Shown here: in pieces, positions 8,978 to 17,960 of the stretch
Numbering within the stretch: position 1 is the stretch's first letter
Layout of the letters: each line of letters opens with the position of its first letter
Origin: GCA-2794515 sp033763335
GTDB lineage: Bacteria; Chloroflexota; Anaerolineae; Aggregatilineales; Phototrophicaceae
Assembly (NCBI GenBank): GCA_033763335.1
Contig: JANRKU010000157.1
Location: 1-64,000 of the forward strand
Length of the DNA: 64,000 nucleotides
Direction of reading: 5' to 3'
Position numbers and translations under genes: made by a program
The notes under the pieces: model-generated
What the model saw: the letters and a program-made list of their open reading frames with translations, nothing else
Database searches by the model: none
What the model was told of the DNA's origin: nothing

Positions 8978-9538
8978 ATGACCACCAATACTTATTCCAA
9001 AGCACAAATTATTGATGAATTAAAGGCAATTCACCAATCTATCCGCAAAAACCTTATTAATCTGTCTGATGACCAATTATTTACAGGGTCAGAGACCGAT
9101 TGGTCGCCAGCCGATTATCTCAAGCACCTGATTATCACCAACAAACCCTTCGCCAAAGGCTTATTAACCCCGCGTGACCAGATGGAAGCCATGTTCGGCA
9201 AATCGGAAAATGGCTCTATGTCCTATGATAAATTGGTGGCGATTTATCAAAAAATGATAGATGAAGGACTCCGTGCGGAATTTGCCCCTAGTGTGACACC
9301 CGTTAATTATAGGATGCCAGAAGGTATTACCGATGTGCGGGCGTATCTGATTGAAACATGGGATGATGCGAATGCGCGGGTCGTGAGTGCGTTGGAAAAT
9401 TGGTCAGAGGATGACCTTGATGTGTATAGATTAGCGCATCCTGCAATCGGCGCGATTACCGTCCGTGAGATGTTGTATTTCACCATTCATCACAATCGGT
9501 TGCATGGGAATGATATTGCACAGGGGTTGAATCGTTAG
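8978..9538 (+). CDS. DinB-superfamily protein
   Basis: 186 residues with the four-helix-bundle DinB_2 pattern: WSPADYLKHLI near residue 45 (first metal His) and FTIHHNRLHGNDI near the C terminus (two further His). The family includes metal-dependent thiol transferases (for mycothiol or bacillithiol) and many proteins of unknown activity. The three His ligands appear to be kept, so a metal site is likely; the substrate cannot be told. RBS acaaggatg. Confidence 0.75.
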   Translation: MTTNTYSKAQIIDELKAIHQSIRKNLINLSDDQLFTGSETDWSPADYLKHLIITNKPFAKGLLTPRDQMEAMFGKSENGSMSYDKLVAIYQKMIDEGLRAEFAPSVTPVNYRMPEGITDVRAYLIETWDDANARVVSALENWSEDDLDVYRLAHPAIGAITVREMLYFTIHHNRLHGNDIAQGLNR

Positions 9539-9554
9539 GTAGGGGGATATGTAG

Positions 9555-9590
9555 TGGACGACTAGCGCCATGAGGCGCATATGTCGTCCA
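9555..9590. repeat. Structured hairpin repeat, copy C
   Basis: Outer stem TGGACGAC/GTCGTCCA, asymmetric internal loop TA versus ATAT, inner stem GCGCC/GGCGC, loop ATGA. Same architecture as 16827-16861 and 16892-16924 but with different, still complementary stems. Lies between convergent dinB and acyl-CoA dehydrogenase genes. Confidence 0.75.
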
Positions 9591-9613
9591 TCATAAATTG
9601 TGATATAAAGGGT

Positions 9614-10765
9614 TTAGAAGCCCATTGCACGCCCGATGATTTCTTTCATGATTTCGGTTGTGCCACCATAGATAGATTGGACACGAGCATCGAGATAGGC
9701 TTTGGCGATGGGGTATTCCATCATATAACCATAGCCGCCATGCAATTGCACACAGGTATCTACCACGCGCTTGAGCAATTCGGTTGTCCACCATTTTGCC
9801 ATCGAAGCGACTTCTGTGGTCAATTCACCTTTATTAAGTTCTTCGATACATTTATCTACAAAGACTTCTGCGATTTGAATTTCGGTTTTCATCTCGGCAA
9901 ACTTAAAGCGTGAATTTTGGAATGTGCCGATAGGACGACCAAATGCCTCGCGCTCTTGGGCATATTTTACGGTCATTTCGAGGGCGGCTTTTGCACCTGC
10001 GACTGCGCCGAGCGCAATGCTCATGCGTTCTTGGGGCAATTCGGTCATCAGATAAAAGAAGCCTGCGCCTTCATCGCCGAGTAAGTTGCTTTCTGGCACT
10101 TGCACATTGCTAAAATACATTTCGGCGGTGTCTTGTGCTTTCATCCCCATTTTGTCGAGGTTGCGACCACGCTCAAAGCCTTCCATCCCGCGTTCAATCA
10201 ACAATAAGCTGATGCCTGAATGTTTTTCTTCTGGCTTTGTTTTGACGACTGTAATCACGATGTCGCTATTGATGCCGTTGGTGATAAAGGTTTTTTGCCC
10301 ATTGACCACAAAACAGCCATTTTCACGGATGGCAGTGGTACGCACACCAGCGAGGTCGCTCCCTGTATTGGGTTCTGTCATGGCGATGGCGGTGATATAT
10401 TCACCTGTGACCATTTTTGGCAAGAAGCGTTTCTTTTGTTCTTCTGTGCCATAATGCAAAATGTAGGGGATGCAAATATCGTTATGGAGTGAGAATCCAG
10501 GACCAGATGCGCCGACTTTGACCAATTCTTCGATGATGATGGCGTTATAGCGGAAATCTACGACACCCATACCACCATATTCTTCTGGGACATTAAAACC
10601 CAAAAAGCCGTTATCACCCGCTTTTTTCCACACTTCACGGGGGACAAGTTTATTTTTTTCCCATTCTTCGTGATGTGGCACAATTTCGCGCTCGACAAAT
10701 TTGCGGAACGAATCGCGGAACATTTGATGGTCTTTTTCAAAAATGGCTCGTTTTAACATACTCAT
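9614..10765 (-). CDS. Acyl-CoA dehydrogenase, LCAD-like
   Basis: 383 residues, the usual length. FAD enzyme that introduces the 2,3 double bond in acyl-CoA (beta-oxidation or branched-acid breakdown). Motifs: AIAMTEPNTGSDLAGV (127-141), NGQKTFITNG (155-164), REAFGRPIGTFQ, and IYGGTTEIMKEIIGR at the C terminus. The C-terminal position that carries the catalytic Glu in medium-chain enzymes is Gly (YGGT), whereas LPQER has Glu246 at the place used by LCAD and isovaleryl-CoA dehydrogenase, so I place it in that group. Start ATG 10765 or TTG 10771; AAGGA fits either poorly. Divergent from a TetR gene with an operator. Confidence 0.9.
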   Translation of the reverse strand: MSMLKRAIFEKDHQMFRDSFRKFVEREIVPHHEEWEKNKLVPREVWKKAGDNGFLGFNVPEEYGGMGVVDFRYNAIIIEELVKVGASGPGFSLHNDICIPYILHYGTEEQKKRFLPKMVTGEYITAIAMTEPNTGSDLAGVRTTAIRENGCFVVNGQKTFITNGINSDIVITVVKTKPEEKHSGISLLLIERGMEGFERGRNLDKMGMKAQDTAEMYFSNVQVPESNLLGDEGAGFFYLMTELPQERMSIALGAVAGAKAALEMTVKYAQEREAFGRPIGTFQNSRFKFAEMKTEIQIAEVFVDKCIEELNKGELTTEVASMAKWWTTELLKRVVDTCVQLHGGYGYMMEYPIAKAYLDARVQSIYGGTTEIMKEIIGRAMGF

Positions 10766-10885
10766 GCTCAAAAAATCCTTCTACTCAATTTAATTTAACG
10801 TTCATTTGATTATTCCTCTATTGTGCAAGGATTTGGGATGAATTGCAAATGAGAGACTGATGAGATGGTCATAATTGCCTATGAT

Positions 10886-10914
10886 TTGACAGAAAGTGAA
10901 AATAGATTTATTAT
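10886..10914 (+). promoter_or_regulatory. Promoter of the tetR gene
   Basis: TTGACA at 10886-10891, a 17 bp gap, then TATTAT at 10909-10914 (overlapping TATAAT). It points to the regulator starting at 10949. Confidence 0.7.
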
Positions 10915-10915
10915 A

Positions 10916-10935
10916 ATGACTAACCAGTCAGTCAT
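10916..10935. promoter_or_regulatory. TetR-type operator palindrome
   Basis: ATGACTAACCAGTCAGTCAT, an imperfect palindrome (TGACT...AGTCA with a repeated half-site) directly downstream of the -10 box. This layout fits autorepression by the adjacent TetR protein, and the site is about 150 bases from the divergent acyl-CoA dehydrogenase start. Confidence 0.7.
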
Positions 10936-10948
10936 TTTTGGAGCGACT

Positions 10949-11551
10949 ATGGCACATAAGAAACGCGAAGATATGCAAATAGAACGGCAAACACAAATTT
11001 TAGAGGCGGCACGTCAGATATTTGCCGAAAAAGGATTATCCGATGCCCGCATGGAGGACATTGCTTCTGCCTGTGGATTGAGCAAAGGCACGGTGTACCT
11101 GTATTACAAAAATAAAGATGATTTAATCGAAGGGTTGCTACAATCCCTATTTAGCCAATTGCTTATCCATCTACAAGCACTCCTCACTCAAGATACGCTC
11201 ACCGTTACAGAACGACTCATGGCGTATGTAGAGGGTACGATTACCCTTATGGAAGCCGATGCCAGCATGATGAATATCGCCTACGAATTTTATGCGATTG
11301 CCTCGCGCCGTAGCACCATTCGGGATTACTTGGCGGGGTATTTTGGCGACTATCGGCGCGTTTTGGAGGCATTATTCGCACAAGGCATGGCGAGTGGGGA
11401 ATATGCCAATATAAATATTTCACAAACGGCAATCACCTTTATTGCCTTGTTAGAAGGATTCACCTTGCTATGGTTCACAGATGCGAAGGCAGTCCCACCC
11501 AAGCAACTCTTACCCCCTATTATCAATCAATTTTTGAAAAATCTAAAATAA
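10949..11551 (+). CDS. TetR-family transcriptional regulator
   Basis: 200 residues. N-terminal DNA-binding domain about residues 12-60 (ILEAARQIFAEKGLSDARMEDIASACGLSKGTVYLYYKNKDDLI), C-terminal all-helical ligand domain. Start 10949 is set by TTGGAG at correct spacing; in-frame upstream codons would run through the promoter and operator. The divergent acyl-CoA dehydrogenase and the operator suggest it senses an acyl-CoA or fatty acid, by analogy with FadR-type TetR proteins; that is inference. The next gene follows within 13 bases. Confidence 0.88.
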   Translation: MAHKKREDMQIERQTQILEAARQIFAEKGLSDARMEDIASACGLSKGTVYLYYKNKDDLIEGLLQSLFSQLLIHLQALLTQDTLTVTERLMAYVEGTITLMEADASMMNIAYEFYAIASRRSTIRDYLAGYFGDYRRVLEALFAQGMASGEYANINISQTAITFIALLEGFTLLWFTDAKAVPPKQLLPPIINQFLKNLK

Positions 11552-11564
11552 AGGAGACGATGCT

Positions 11565-12173
11565 ATGGCACAAATTAACTGGACACCCTCACAACCTCGT
11601 CAGGGTATATTAGGCGCATGGGATAAATTTGTTGGACCGGGTGCGACATCTAGCGAGGAATGGCTTCAATTGGGGGGCGGAATTGCCCTAGCGGGGATGC
11701 TGGGCATGTTGCTCTATATCAGCCGAGATAAATTAAATTGGTCTGGGCTACAAGTGGTGGTGGTCGTATTTTTGGCGTTGGATTTGGCGGGCGGTATCAT
11801 TACCAACGCGACATCAGCCGCCAAACGCTGGTATCACCGCGAGGGGCAAGACGGTATAAAGGCACATTTGCCCTTTGTGGCAGTACATGGCTTACACCTG
11901 CTGGTGATTGCATCGCTCTTTCGGGGGATGGATTGGGCATTTTTTGCGGTGATGTATGGCTATTTGCTGGTCGCATCGGTTGTCATCATCAAAACGCCCC
12001 TCTATCTGCAACGCCCGATGAGCCTATTGTTATTTTGTGGGGCGTGCTTGTTAGGGATTTATGCCTTTATCCCAACCATAGGGCTAGAATGGTTTATACC
12101 ATTTTTTTATCTCAAGCTGTTGGTGAGCCATTTGGTCAAAGAAGCGCCATTTTCGCCAGAGGGCAGTGACTAA
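11565..12173 (+). CDS. Polytopic membrane protein, unknown
   Basis: 202 residues, RBS aaaggag. About six hydrophobic segments (near 36-55, 63-80, 104-120, 124-141, 147-164, 170-190). His residues in helix starts (KRWYHREGQ, VAVHGLHLL) are notable but not diagnostic. Its stop codon overlaps the start of the GNAT gene (TAATG), and it follows tetR closely, so a tetR-membrane protein-GNAT operon is likely. Confidence 0.65.
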   Translation: MAQINWTPSQPRQGILGAWDKFVGPGATSSEEWLQLGGGIALAGMLGMLLYISRDKLNWSGLQVVVVVFLALDLAGGIITNATSAAKRWYHREGQDGIKAHLPFVAVHGLHLLVIASLFRGMDWAFFAVMYGYLLVASVVIIKTPLYLQRPMSLLLFCGACLLGIYAFIPTIGLEWFIPFFYLKLLVSHLVKEAPFSPEGSD

Positions 12174-12772
12174 TGAATATTGAGCCAATCCCAGATGCGA
12201 TGATAGGGCAGGTGGCAACACTTTTTCAACGGTCATTTGCAGATGACCCCGGAATGCGCTATATCTGCCAATATGAGCAAAAAGGGTATGAAAAACGGTT
12301 ATCAGCATGGTTTTTGGCGTTATTGCAGATGCAGGTGGTGAATCAACAACCGATATTAGGGATATGTGAGGCGGGTGACTATGTGGCATGTGCCACCCTC
12401 ACCCTTCCCCAAACCAAACTCAAAACGATGAGCCTCATCAAGTGGGTTGTGACAGTTTTATTTCAGGTGGGGTTCATTGGCTTGTGGCGGACGATGGGGC
12501 ATGTTGGGCGAATTAGCCGTTATCAGCCCAAAACGCGACACTATCGGCTAGAATTTATCGCCGTTCATCCAAACTATCAGGGGAAGGGGTATGGGCGGAT
12601 GCTATTGGATAAAATTCATCAGATGTCAGAAACAGATGCTCATTCGCAGGGTGTTTGGCTAGAGACGACCAATCCCGTCAATGTGGGGTTATATGAGCAT
12701 GTTGGCTATGTGGTGGAAAATCGCTTCATGATGGCGGATGAGGTGGAAGCGGTTATCATGTTTCGGAAATAA
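12173..12772 (+). CDS. GNAT-family N-acetyltransferase
   Basis: 199 residues. C-terminal half carries the acetyl-CoA-binding motif A: YRLEFIAVHPNYQGKGYGRMLLDKI (about 121-145, with Q-G-K-G-Y-G) and LETTNPVNVGLYEHVGYVVENRF (motif B). Substrate unknown. Translationally coupled to the upstream membrane protein by a one-base overlap. Confidence 0.85.
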   Translation: MNIEPIPDAMIGQVATLFQRSFADDPGMRYICQYEQKGYEKRLSAWFLALLQMQVVNQQPILGICEAGDYVACATLTLPQTKLKTMSLIKWVVTVLFQVGFIGLWRTMGHVGRISRYQPKTRHYRLEFIAVHPNYQGKGYGRMLLDKIHQMSETDAHSQGVWLETTNPVNVGLYEHVGYVVENRFMMADEVEAVIMFRK

Positions 12773-12784
12773 AGCAAAATGATA

Positions 12785-14026
12785 TTATGGTGCTTTTCGC
12801 ACAGTAACTATGACAAAATTTGCGATGTTCAGATTAAATTCAGGCTCAGGATTACCATTTTCTTGTAATAAACGGCGCGCGATACGAATACCTGACCCAA
12901 ATTGCTCTACATGCTTGAGGGTTTTCATAACCGTTGCCAAATTGGGATTGCGATAATAGGTTGCATAGGGTTGACCAAAATTTTCTTTATTGACTGTTCC
13001 CTCAAGCCCACCCGGACTAACAATCTCAATGCGGTCATCAAACCAAACCACGCGCACAGGTGAATAACTGGTTTCGTAATCACGATGTAAAAGTGCATTA
13101 ATCACTAATTGGCGCAATGCTTCGAGTGGGTAATCGTGTTTGACGATGGTTTTATCACCTGCGGTAATATTGGTTTGTGAGGTAATGTTAACCCGCATTT
13201 TATCCATGATATTTTTAATCATGTCATCGAGGCGACCATCTATTTGTTGGTCATCAAGGGTTAACCCGCCAATATCATCGCCCGGATACCGTACAAATTG
13301 AATATATACATAGGGTAAAAAATAGCGGATGTTGTTGCCTGCTGTCAATAACCCGGTTACAGTCGGTGTTCCATCGGGTGTCGATAAATGTAATGCTGAT
13401 AATTGATGTTCAATGGTACGGTCATTTTCTTCTAGTATTTCTGGCGAGACAGCACGCGGAATATACACCTCTCGCAAATAAATGAGGTTGAGGTCTGATA
13501 ATGTTGCTCTGGATACAGGAGATACATCATAATCGGTATATTTGCGTTTTTTAGAAAGTGTCACTTCTTCGCTACGGGTGGCTTTTCGTGTACTCGGTCC
13601 AACACGTACCCAAATATGATTATTCTTTTTATCATCTGTAAAAAAGATAGGTGTGTTTTCTGATGGATGTACGATAATGGCGACTATTTCACATCCATTG
13701 AGCATATGTTTTTGAACTTCAATCACAGGAAACGGTAAAATTTTACCTTCATTACGAATACTGGCTATATCGGAGAATAATTTATCGTCAATCGTGAGGT
13801 TGCCACAGCTACCATCATCTTTTTGACCAATAAATATGACACTTGGCTTATTATGGTTAGGGAGGTCATTGGCAAAGGCACAAATAGCTTGGCAGATTTT
13901 TTCTTTTGCTTCATAAAAGAGTTCTTTGCGTTCTATTCGGTCTGCTTCCCCATATAAAAACAAATTTAGCAATTCATTTTCATCCATTAAATGCACCATC
14001 CCTCGTGACAATCCCATGAGTTTCAT
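12785..14026 (-). CDS. AlbA/Schlafen-type putative DNA-binding ATPase
   Basis: 413 residues. The N-terminal half (about 20-170) matches the AlbA_2 (Schlafen-like) pattern: RKELFYEAKEKICQAICAFANDLPN, SVIFIGQKDDGS, then VRVGPSTRKATRSEEV. The C-terminal half looks like an ATP-binding HATPase_c_4 region: LRQLVINALLHRDYETSYSPVRVVWFDDRIEIVSPGGL and EQFGSGIRIARRLL. Such proteins are common as stand-alone regulators or in defence islands. Several Met codons lie near the N terminus (14026, 13990); none has a strong RBS. Divergent from the synthetase gene. Confidence 0.75.
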   Translation of the reverse strand: MKLMGLSRGMVHLMDENELLNLFLYGEADRIERKELFYEAKEKICQAICAFANDLPNHNKPSVIFIGQKDDGSCGNLTIDDKLFSDIASIRNEGKILPFPVIEVQKHMLNGCEIVAIIVHPSENTPIFFTDDKKNNHIWVRVGPSTRKATRSEEVTLSKKRKYTDYDVSPVSRATLSDLNLIYLREVYIPRAVSPEILEENDRTIEHQLSALHLSTPDGTPTVTGLLTAGNNIRYFLPYVYIQFVRYPGDDIGGLTLDDQQIDGRLDDMIKNIMDKMRVNITSQTNITAGDKTIVKHDYPLEALRQLVINALLHRDYETSYSPVRVVWFDDRIEIVSPGGLEGTVNKENFGQPYATYYRNPNLATVMKTLKHVEQFGSGIRIARRLLQENGNPEPEFNLNIANFVIVTVRKAP

Positions 14027-14101
14027 TATATAGGATTTTTCTTTCCTTTGGGATATGCTTATAGATGTGTTGAAAAACTGTCACTAGGAGATATTTTTAT
14101 C

Positions 14102-16801
14102 ATGACCAGCACCATAACATCAAAGCGTAACCCATTAGACCCCATCCTCCGCCCCAATAATATCGCTATTATCGGCGCAACCGAAAAAGAGGGCAGTGTT
14201 GGGCGTACCATCATCAAAAATTTACTCGCCAACCCATTTGGCGGGACAATTTTCCCTGTGAATCCCAACCGCCCCAATGTGATGGGCATCCGCACGTATC
14301 CCAATATCAAATCCATTCCAGACCCCATAGACCTTGCGGTCATCGTTACACCCGCCAAAACCGTGCCAGCCATCATCAAAGAATGTGTGGAAATTGGTGT
14401 ACCGGGTGCCATTATCATCTCTGCGGGCTTCAAAGAAGTTGGCGAAGAAGGTTTGGAGCTAGAACGCCAAATTATGGAAACTGCCAGAGGCAAAATGCGG
14501 ATTGTTGGACCCAATTGCTTGGGTGTGATGATGCCGTTGGTGGGCTTAAATGCCACCTTTGCGGGGTCTATGGCACGACCGGGCAATGTGGCATTCATCA
14601 GCCAAAGCGGGGCGATTTGTACCGCCGTTTTGGATTGGAGTTTTGAGGAAAATGTCGGCTTTAGCGCCTTTATTTCGATTGGTTCTATGATGGATGTCGG
14701 TTGGGGCGACCTCATCACTTATTTGGGCAATGACCCCAACACCCATAGTATCGTGATTTATATGGAATCTATTGGCGATGCGCGTGCCTTCCTCTCCGCC
14801 GCCAAAGAAGTGGCACGCACCAAGCCCATTTTTGTCATCAAAGCGGGACGCACAGAAGCCGCCGCAAAAGCCGCCGCCTCGCATACAGGCTCGCTCACTG
14901 GGAGCGATGAAGTGCTGGATATTGCCTTGCGCCGTGTGGGTGTGTTGCGGGTAGACCGTATTTCGGATGTGTTTTATATCTCCGAAGTGTTTGCCAAGCA
15001 ACCACGTCCCAAAGGTCGGCGCTTGACAATTGTCACTAATGCGGGCGGACCCGGTGTATTGGCGACCGATGCGCTCATCAGCGATGGCGGGGAACTCGCA
15101 GAAATTTCGGATGCGACCATGCAAGAGCTGAATAGCTTTTTACCCTCGGCATGGTCACATAACAACCCCATTGATATTTTGGGTGATGCAGACCCCATGC
15201 GCTACGCTAAATCATTAGAAATTGCCGCCAAAGACCCCAATAGTGATGGGCTTTTGGTCATCCTCACCCCACAAGATATGACCGACCCCACAGGCACGGC
15301 AGAAGCACTGCGCCATTATGCCGATTTGAACGGCAAGCCTGTTTTAGCCAGTTGGTTGGGCGGTAGCGCAGTAGAAGCGGGTATCCGTATTTTGAACCGC
15401 GCCAATATTCCGACCTTCTCTTATCCAGATACAGCCGTGCGGATGTTCAATTACATGTGGCGCTATAGCTATAATCTGGATTTGTTGTATGAAACCCCCA
15501 TGCTCCTATCGGACGAAGAATATACCCCCAATCGTGCATTGGTCGAGGATATTATCAACAAAGCACGTGCGGAAGGGCGCACCATCCTCACTGAAACAGA
15601 ATCCAAGCAGGTGCTTGGCGCGTATGGGATGCCAGTGATTCCCGATGTGATTGCAGAAACAGAAGATGAGGCAGTCGCCGCCGCCGATAAAATGGGGTAT
15701 CCCGTTGTCGTAAAAATTCACTCATTGACCATCACCCACAAGACCGACGTGGGCGGGGTGATGCTCAATATCAAAAATGCCGATGGTGTTCGTGATGCGT
15801 TTAATACCATCCGCCAATCAGTGGCAGATAAAGCAGGTTTGGAGCATTTTAATGGGGTTAATATTCAGCCAATGGTCAAATTGGATGGCTATGAACTCAT
15901 CATCGGTAGTAGTGTAGACCCACAATTTGGACCCGTCATCTTGTTTGGGACGGGTGGGTCGTTGGTGGAGGTGTATAAAGACCGTTCATTGGCATTGCCA
16001 CCCCTCACCACCACATTGGCACGCCGTATGATGGAACGCACCAAAATCTATGAAGCCCTCAAAGGGGTACGTGGGCGCGAAGCGGTGAATATTGTTGAGA
16101 TGGAAAAATTACTCGTGCGCTTCTCACAAATTGTCGCAGAGCAACGCCTGATAGCCGAAATTGATATTAACCCGCTTATTGCCTCGCCAGAACGCATTTT
16201 GGCGTTGGATGCGCGGGTGGTTTTACATCCCGCAGAAATTACCAAAGAGCATCTGCCAAAACTGGCTATCCGTCCCTATCCCAAGCAATATATCCACCAA
16301 GCAAAAGCCAATGATGGCACCGCTATCACCATTCGCCCCATCCGCCCAGAAGACGAAGCGATGATGATTGGCTTCCACGAATCGTTATCAGAACGCACAG
16401 TGTACATGCGGTTCTTCACCCCGTTACAATTGCAACAACGCATTTCGCATGAACGCCTGTCGCGCATCTGCTTTATAGATTATGCCCGTGAGATGATTTT
16501 TGTCGCCACGCGCAAACATGCCAAGACCAATGAAACCGAAATTGTGGCGACCATGCGCCTCACACCCGATACCAATCGGGATTTGGAATTTGGTCTGCTG
16601 GTCAGTGATAAATTTCAGGGGCAAGGCTTGGGCAAAGAATTGATGCTACGGGCAATTGATTATGGCAAAAAAGAGGGGTATCCCCATTTGATTGGGACAA
16701 TTTTGCCAGAAAATACAACCATGTTGCATTTGGTGGCAGATTTAGGCTTCACCCAAAATGTCACCGATGATAAGAGTATCTTGGCAGTGTTGGGATTATA
16801 G
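14102..16801 (+). CDS. ADP-forming acyl-CoA synthetase fused to GNAT
   Basis: 899 residues. Order: CoA-binding Rossmann domain (about 10-140, NIAIIGATEKEGSVGRTI), succinyl-CoA-synthetase-like domain with AAASHTGSLTGSDEVLDIALRRVGVLRV (His phospho-carrier region), ATP-grasp domain (about 490-700, PVVVKIHSLTITHKTDVGGV), and a C-terminal GNAT domain (about 730-899, ITIRPIRPEDEAMMIGFHESL and FQGQGLGKELM). This is the PatZ/Pat-like architecture, either an acetate-CoA ligase with attached acetyltransferase or a lysine acetyltransferase with a regulatory synthetase domain; here both halves look complete. Start 14102 follows taggag; an extension to 14048 would begin within the upstream control region. 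Confidence 0.9.
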   Translation: MTSTITSKRNPLDPILRPNNIAIIGATEKEGSVGRTIIKNLLANPFGGTIFPVNPNRPNVMGIRTYPNIKSIPDPIDLAVIVTPAKTVPAIIKECVEIGVPGAIIISAGFKEVGEEGLELERQIMETARGKMRIVGPNCLGVMMPLVGLNATFAGSMARPGNVAFISQSGAICTAVLDWSFEENVGFSAFISIGSMMDVGWGDLITYLGNDPNTHSIVIYMESIGDARAFLSAAKEVARTKPIFVIKAGRTEAAAKAAASHTGSLTGSDEVLDIALRRVGVLRVDRISDVFYISEVFAKQPRPKGRRLTIVTNAGGPGVLATDALISDGGELAEISDATMQELNSFLPSAWSHNNPIDILGDADPMRYAKSLEIAAKDPNSDGLLVILTPQDMTDPTGTAEALRHYADLNGKPVLASWLGGSAVEAGIRILNRANIPTFSYPDTAVRMFNYMWRYSYNLDLLYETPMLLSDEEYTPNRALVEDIINKARAEGRTILTETESKQVLGAYGMPVIPDVIAETEDEAVAAADKMGYPVVVKIHSLTITHKTDVGGVMLNIKNADGVRDAFNTIRQSVADKAGLEHFNGVNIQPMVKLDGYELIIGSSVDPQFGPVILFGTGGSLVEVYKDRSLALPPLTTTLARRMMERTKIYEALKGVRGREAVNIVEMEKLLVRFSQIVAEQRLIAEIDINPLIASPERILALDARVVLHPAEITKEHLPKLAIRPYPKQYIHQAKANDGTAITIRPIRPEDEAMMIGFHESLSERTVYMRFFTPLQLQQRISHERLSRICFIDYAREMIFVATRKHAKTNETEIVATMRLTPDTNRDLEFGLLVSDKFQGQGLGKELMLRAIDYGKKEGYPHLIGTILPENTTMLHLVADLGFTQNVTDDKSILAVLGL

Positions 16802-16826
16802 AGGAAAGATTGAGGGTGTTAATCGG

Positions 16827-16861
16827 TGGCGGATATACGACCCGTTGGGTCTAATCCGCCA
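16827..16861. repeat. Structured hairpin repeat, copy A (inverted)
   Basis: Outer stem TGGCGGAT/ATCCGCCA, internal loop ATAC versus TA, inner stem GACCC/GGGTC, loop GTT. It is the inverted orientation of copy B, and its outer stem can also pair with copy B 30 bases away to make a larger cruciform. Confidence 0.75.
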
Positions 16862-16891
16862 GTACATTCCTAAAAACAGGTAGATATGTAG

Positions 16892-16930
16892 TGGCGGATT
16901 AGCGCATAGCGCGTATATCCGCCATTTTTT
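16892..16930 (+). terminator. Structured hairpin repeat, copy B, with T-run
   Basis: Outer stem TGGCGGAT/ATCCGCCA, internal loop TA versus GTAT, inner stem GCGC/GCGC, loop ATA, followed by six T. It is likely the terminator of the synthetase gene; its T-run touches the stop codon region of the convergent gene at 16929. Confidence 0.7.
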
Positions 16931-17954
16931 ATGATGATATAGCAGGGTCTTGTATCACCGTTGGGGTTGAGTTTTCCACATTTTCTAGCTTATTCAAGCG
17001 CCACAAGCCGATGAATCCCCATAAAATTACCACCGTATAGGTCAAGCCTTGTGTGGTGAGAATATAGGCGATGGCGCTCTCATCACTCAAACTGAACAGG
17101 GCAAAAATAGCCACGCTCACCGATTGATAAATGCCGACATATCCGGGTGTGGATGGGGCGGCGCTGGCGAGTCCCAATGCCGCCAAAACCAGCAACCCTT
17201 GTAATGGGGTGAAGGGGATGCCATAGCCCCCTGTCACGATGAGGGTCGCAATCACATCCAATGACCATGTAGCCAACGAAATGATGATAAACAGCCCCGC
17301 ACGGGTGGGATTTTGAAAGGCTTTCATCCCCAATAAAAATTGCCCCACAAATTCAATCAACTTCCCTTTGATTTTTTGCGGGATGGGCGAGCGCCCCATC
17401 TGGGTTGTTATCCAGCCTGATAGATAGGGTAGGAGCGTGAGCGAAAATCCGCCGATAACCCCCAAAATGAGCATAGAGGTCATGGCGCTCCGCAACCAAT
17501 CGGGGATATTGGGGAACGTGGTCAATCCCAATAAAATGGAGCATACCAAGAGTACCGCGTCAAAAATGCGCTCTGTGAGGGCGGTTGCCAGCATATAAAA
17601 GAGGGGGATGCCTGTTTTGTTCGATAGCAACCCAGAACGGATAATTTCGCCTGCACGGGCGGGTAAAAAGCTATTGCCCAAATATCCCACACAGGTCGCC
17701 CAAAATACGGTGATGGGGTGCAAGGTTTTTTCTGCACTCAACAACACTTGCCAGCGCAATCCGCGTAAAAAATAGGATAGCACCAGCACAATCCACGCCC
17801 CGCCTAAAACACGAATATCGGCTGTGCGGAAAATGGCGAAGGTCGCTTCCCAATCGAGGTTACGAAGCGCCAAATAGAGGAGCAAAATTGCCAATGCACC
17901 GATGATGATATATGAGAATCGAATTTTGCCGAATAACTTGCCATTTTTTATCAT
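16929..17954 (-). CDS. Lysylphosphatidylglycerol synthase TM-like (UPF0104) protein
   Basis: 341 residues, about eight TM helices. Signature GYLGNSFLPARAGEIIRSGLL near residues 95-115 (the family motif GN-x-LP-x-R-x-G-E) and a C-terminal AAPSTPGYVGIYQ segment. The family comprises the flippase-like domain of MprF and stand-alone proteins tied to lipid-linked glycan or aminoacyl-lipid transport. No synthase domain is attached. RBS ggggg at good spacing. Second gene of a two-gene unit with the phosphodiester glycosidase lipoprotein, six bases upstream. Confidence 0.82.
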   Translation of the reverse strand: MIKNGKLFGKIRFSYIIIGALAILLLYLALRNLDWEATFAIFRTADIRVLGGAWIVLVLSYFLRGLRWQVLLSAEKTLHPITVFWATCVGYLGNSFLPARAGEIIRSGLLSNKTGIPLFYMLATALTERIFDAVLLVCSILLGLTTFPNIPDWLRSAMTSMLILGVIGGFSLTLLPYLSGWITTQMGRSPIPQKIKGKLIEFVGQFLLGMKAFQNPTRAGLFIIISLATWSLDVIATLIVTGGYGIPFTPLQGLLVLAALGLASAAPSTPGYVGIYQSVSVAIFALFSLSDESAIAYILTTQGLTYTVVILWGFIGLWRLNKLENVENSTPTVIQDPAISS

Positions 17955-17960
17955 AAATAA

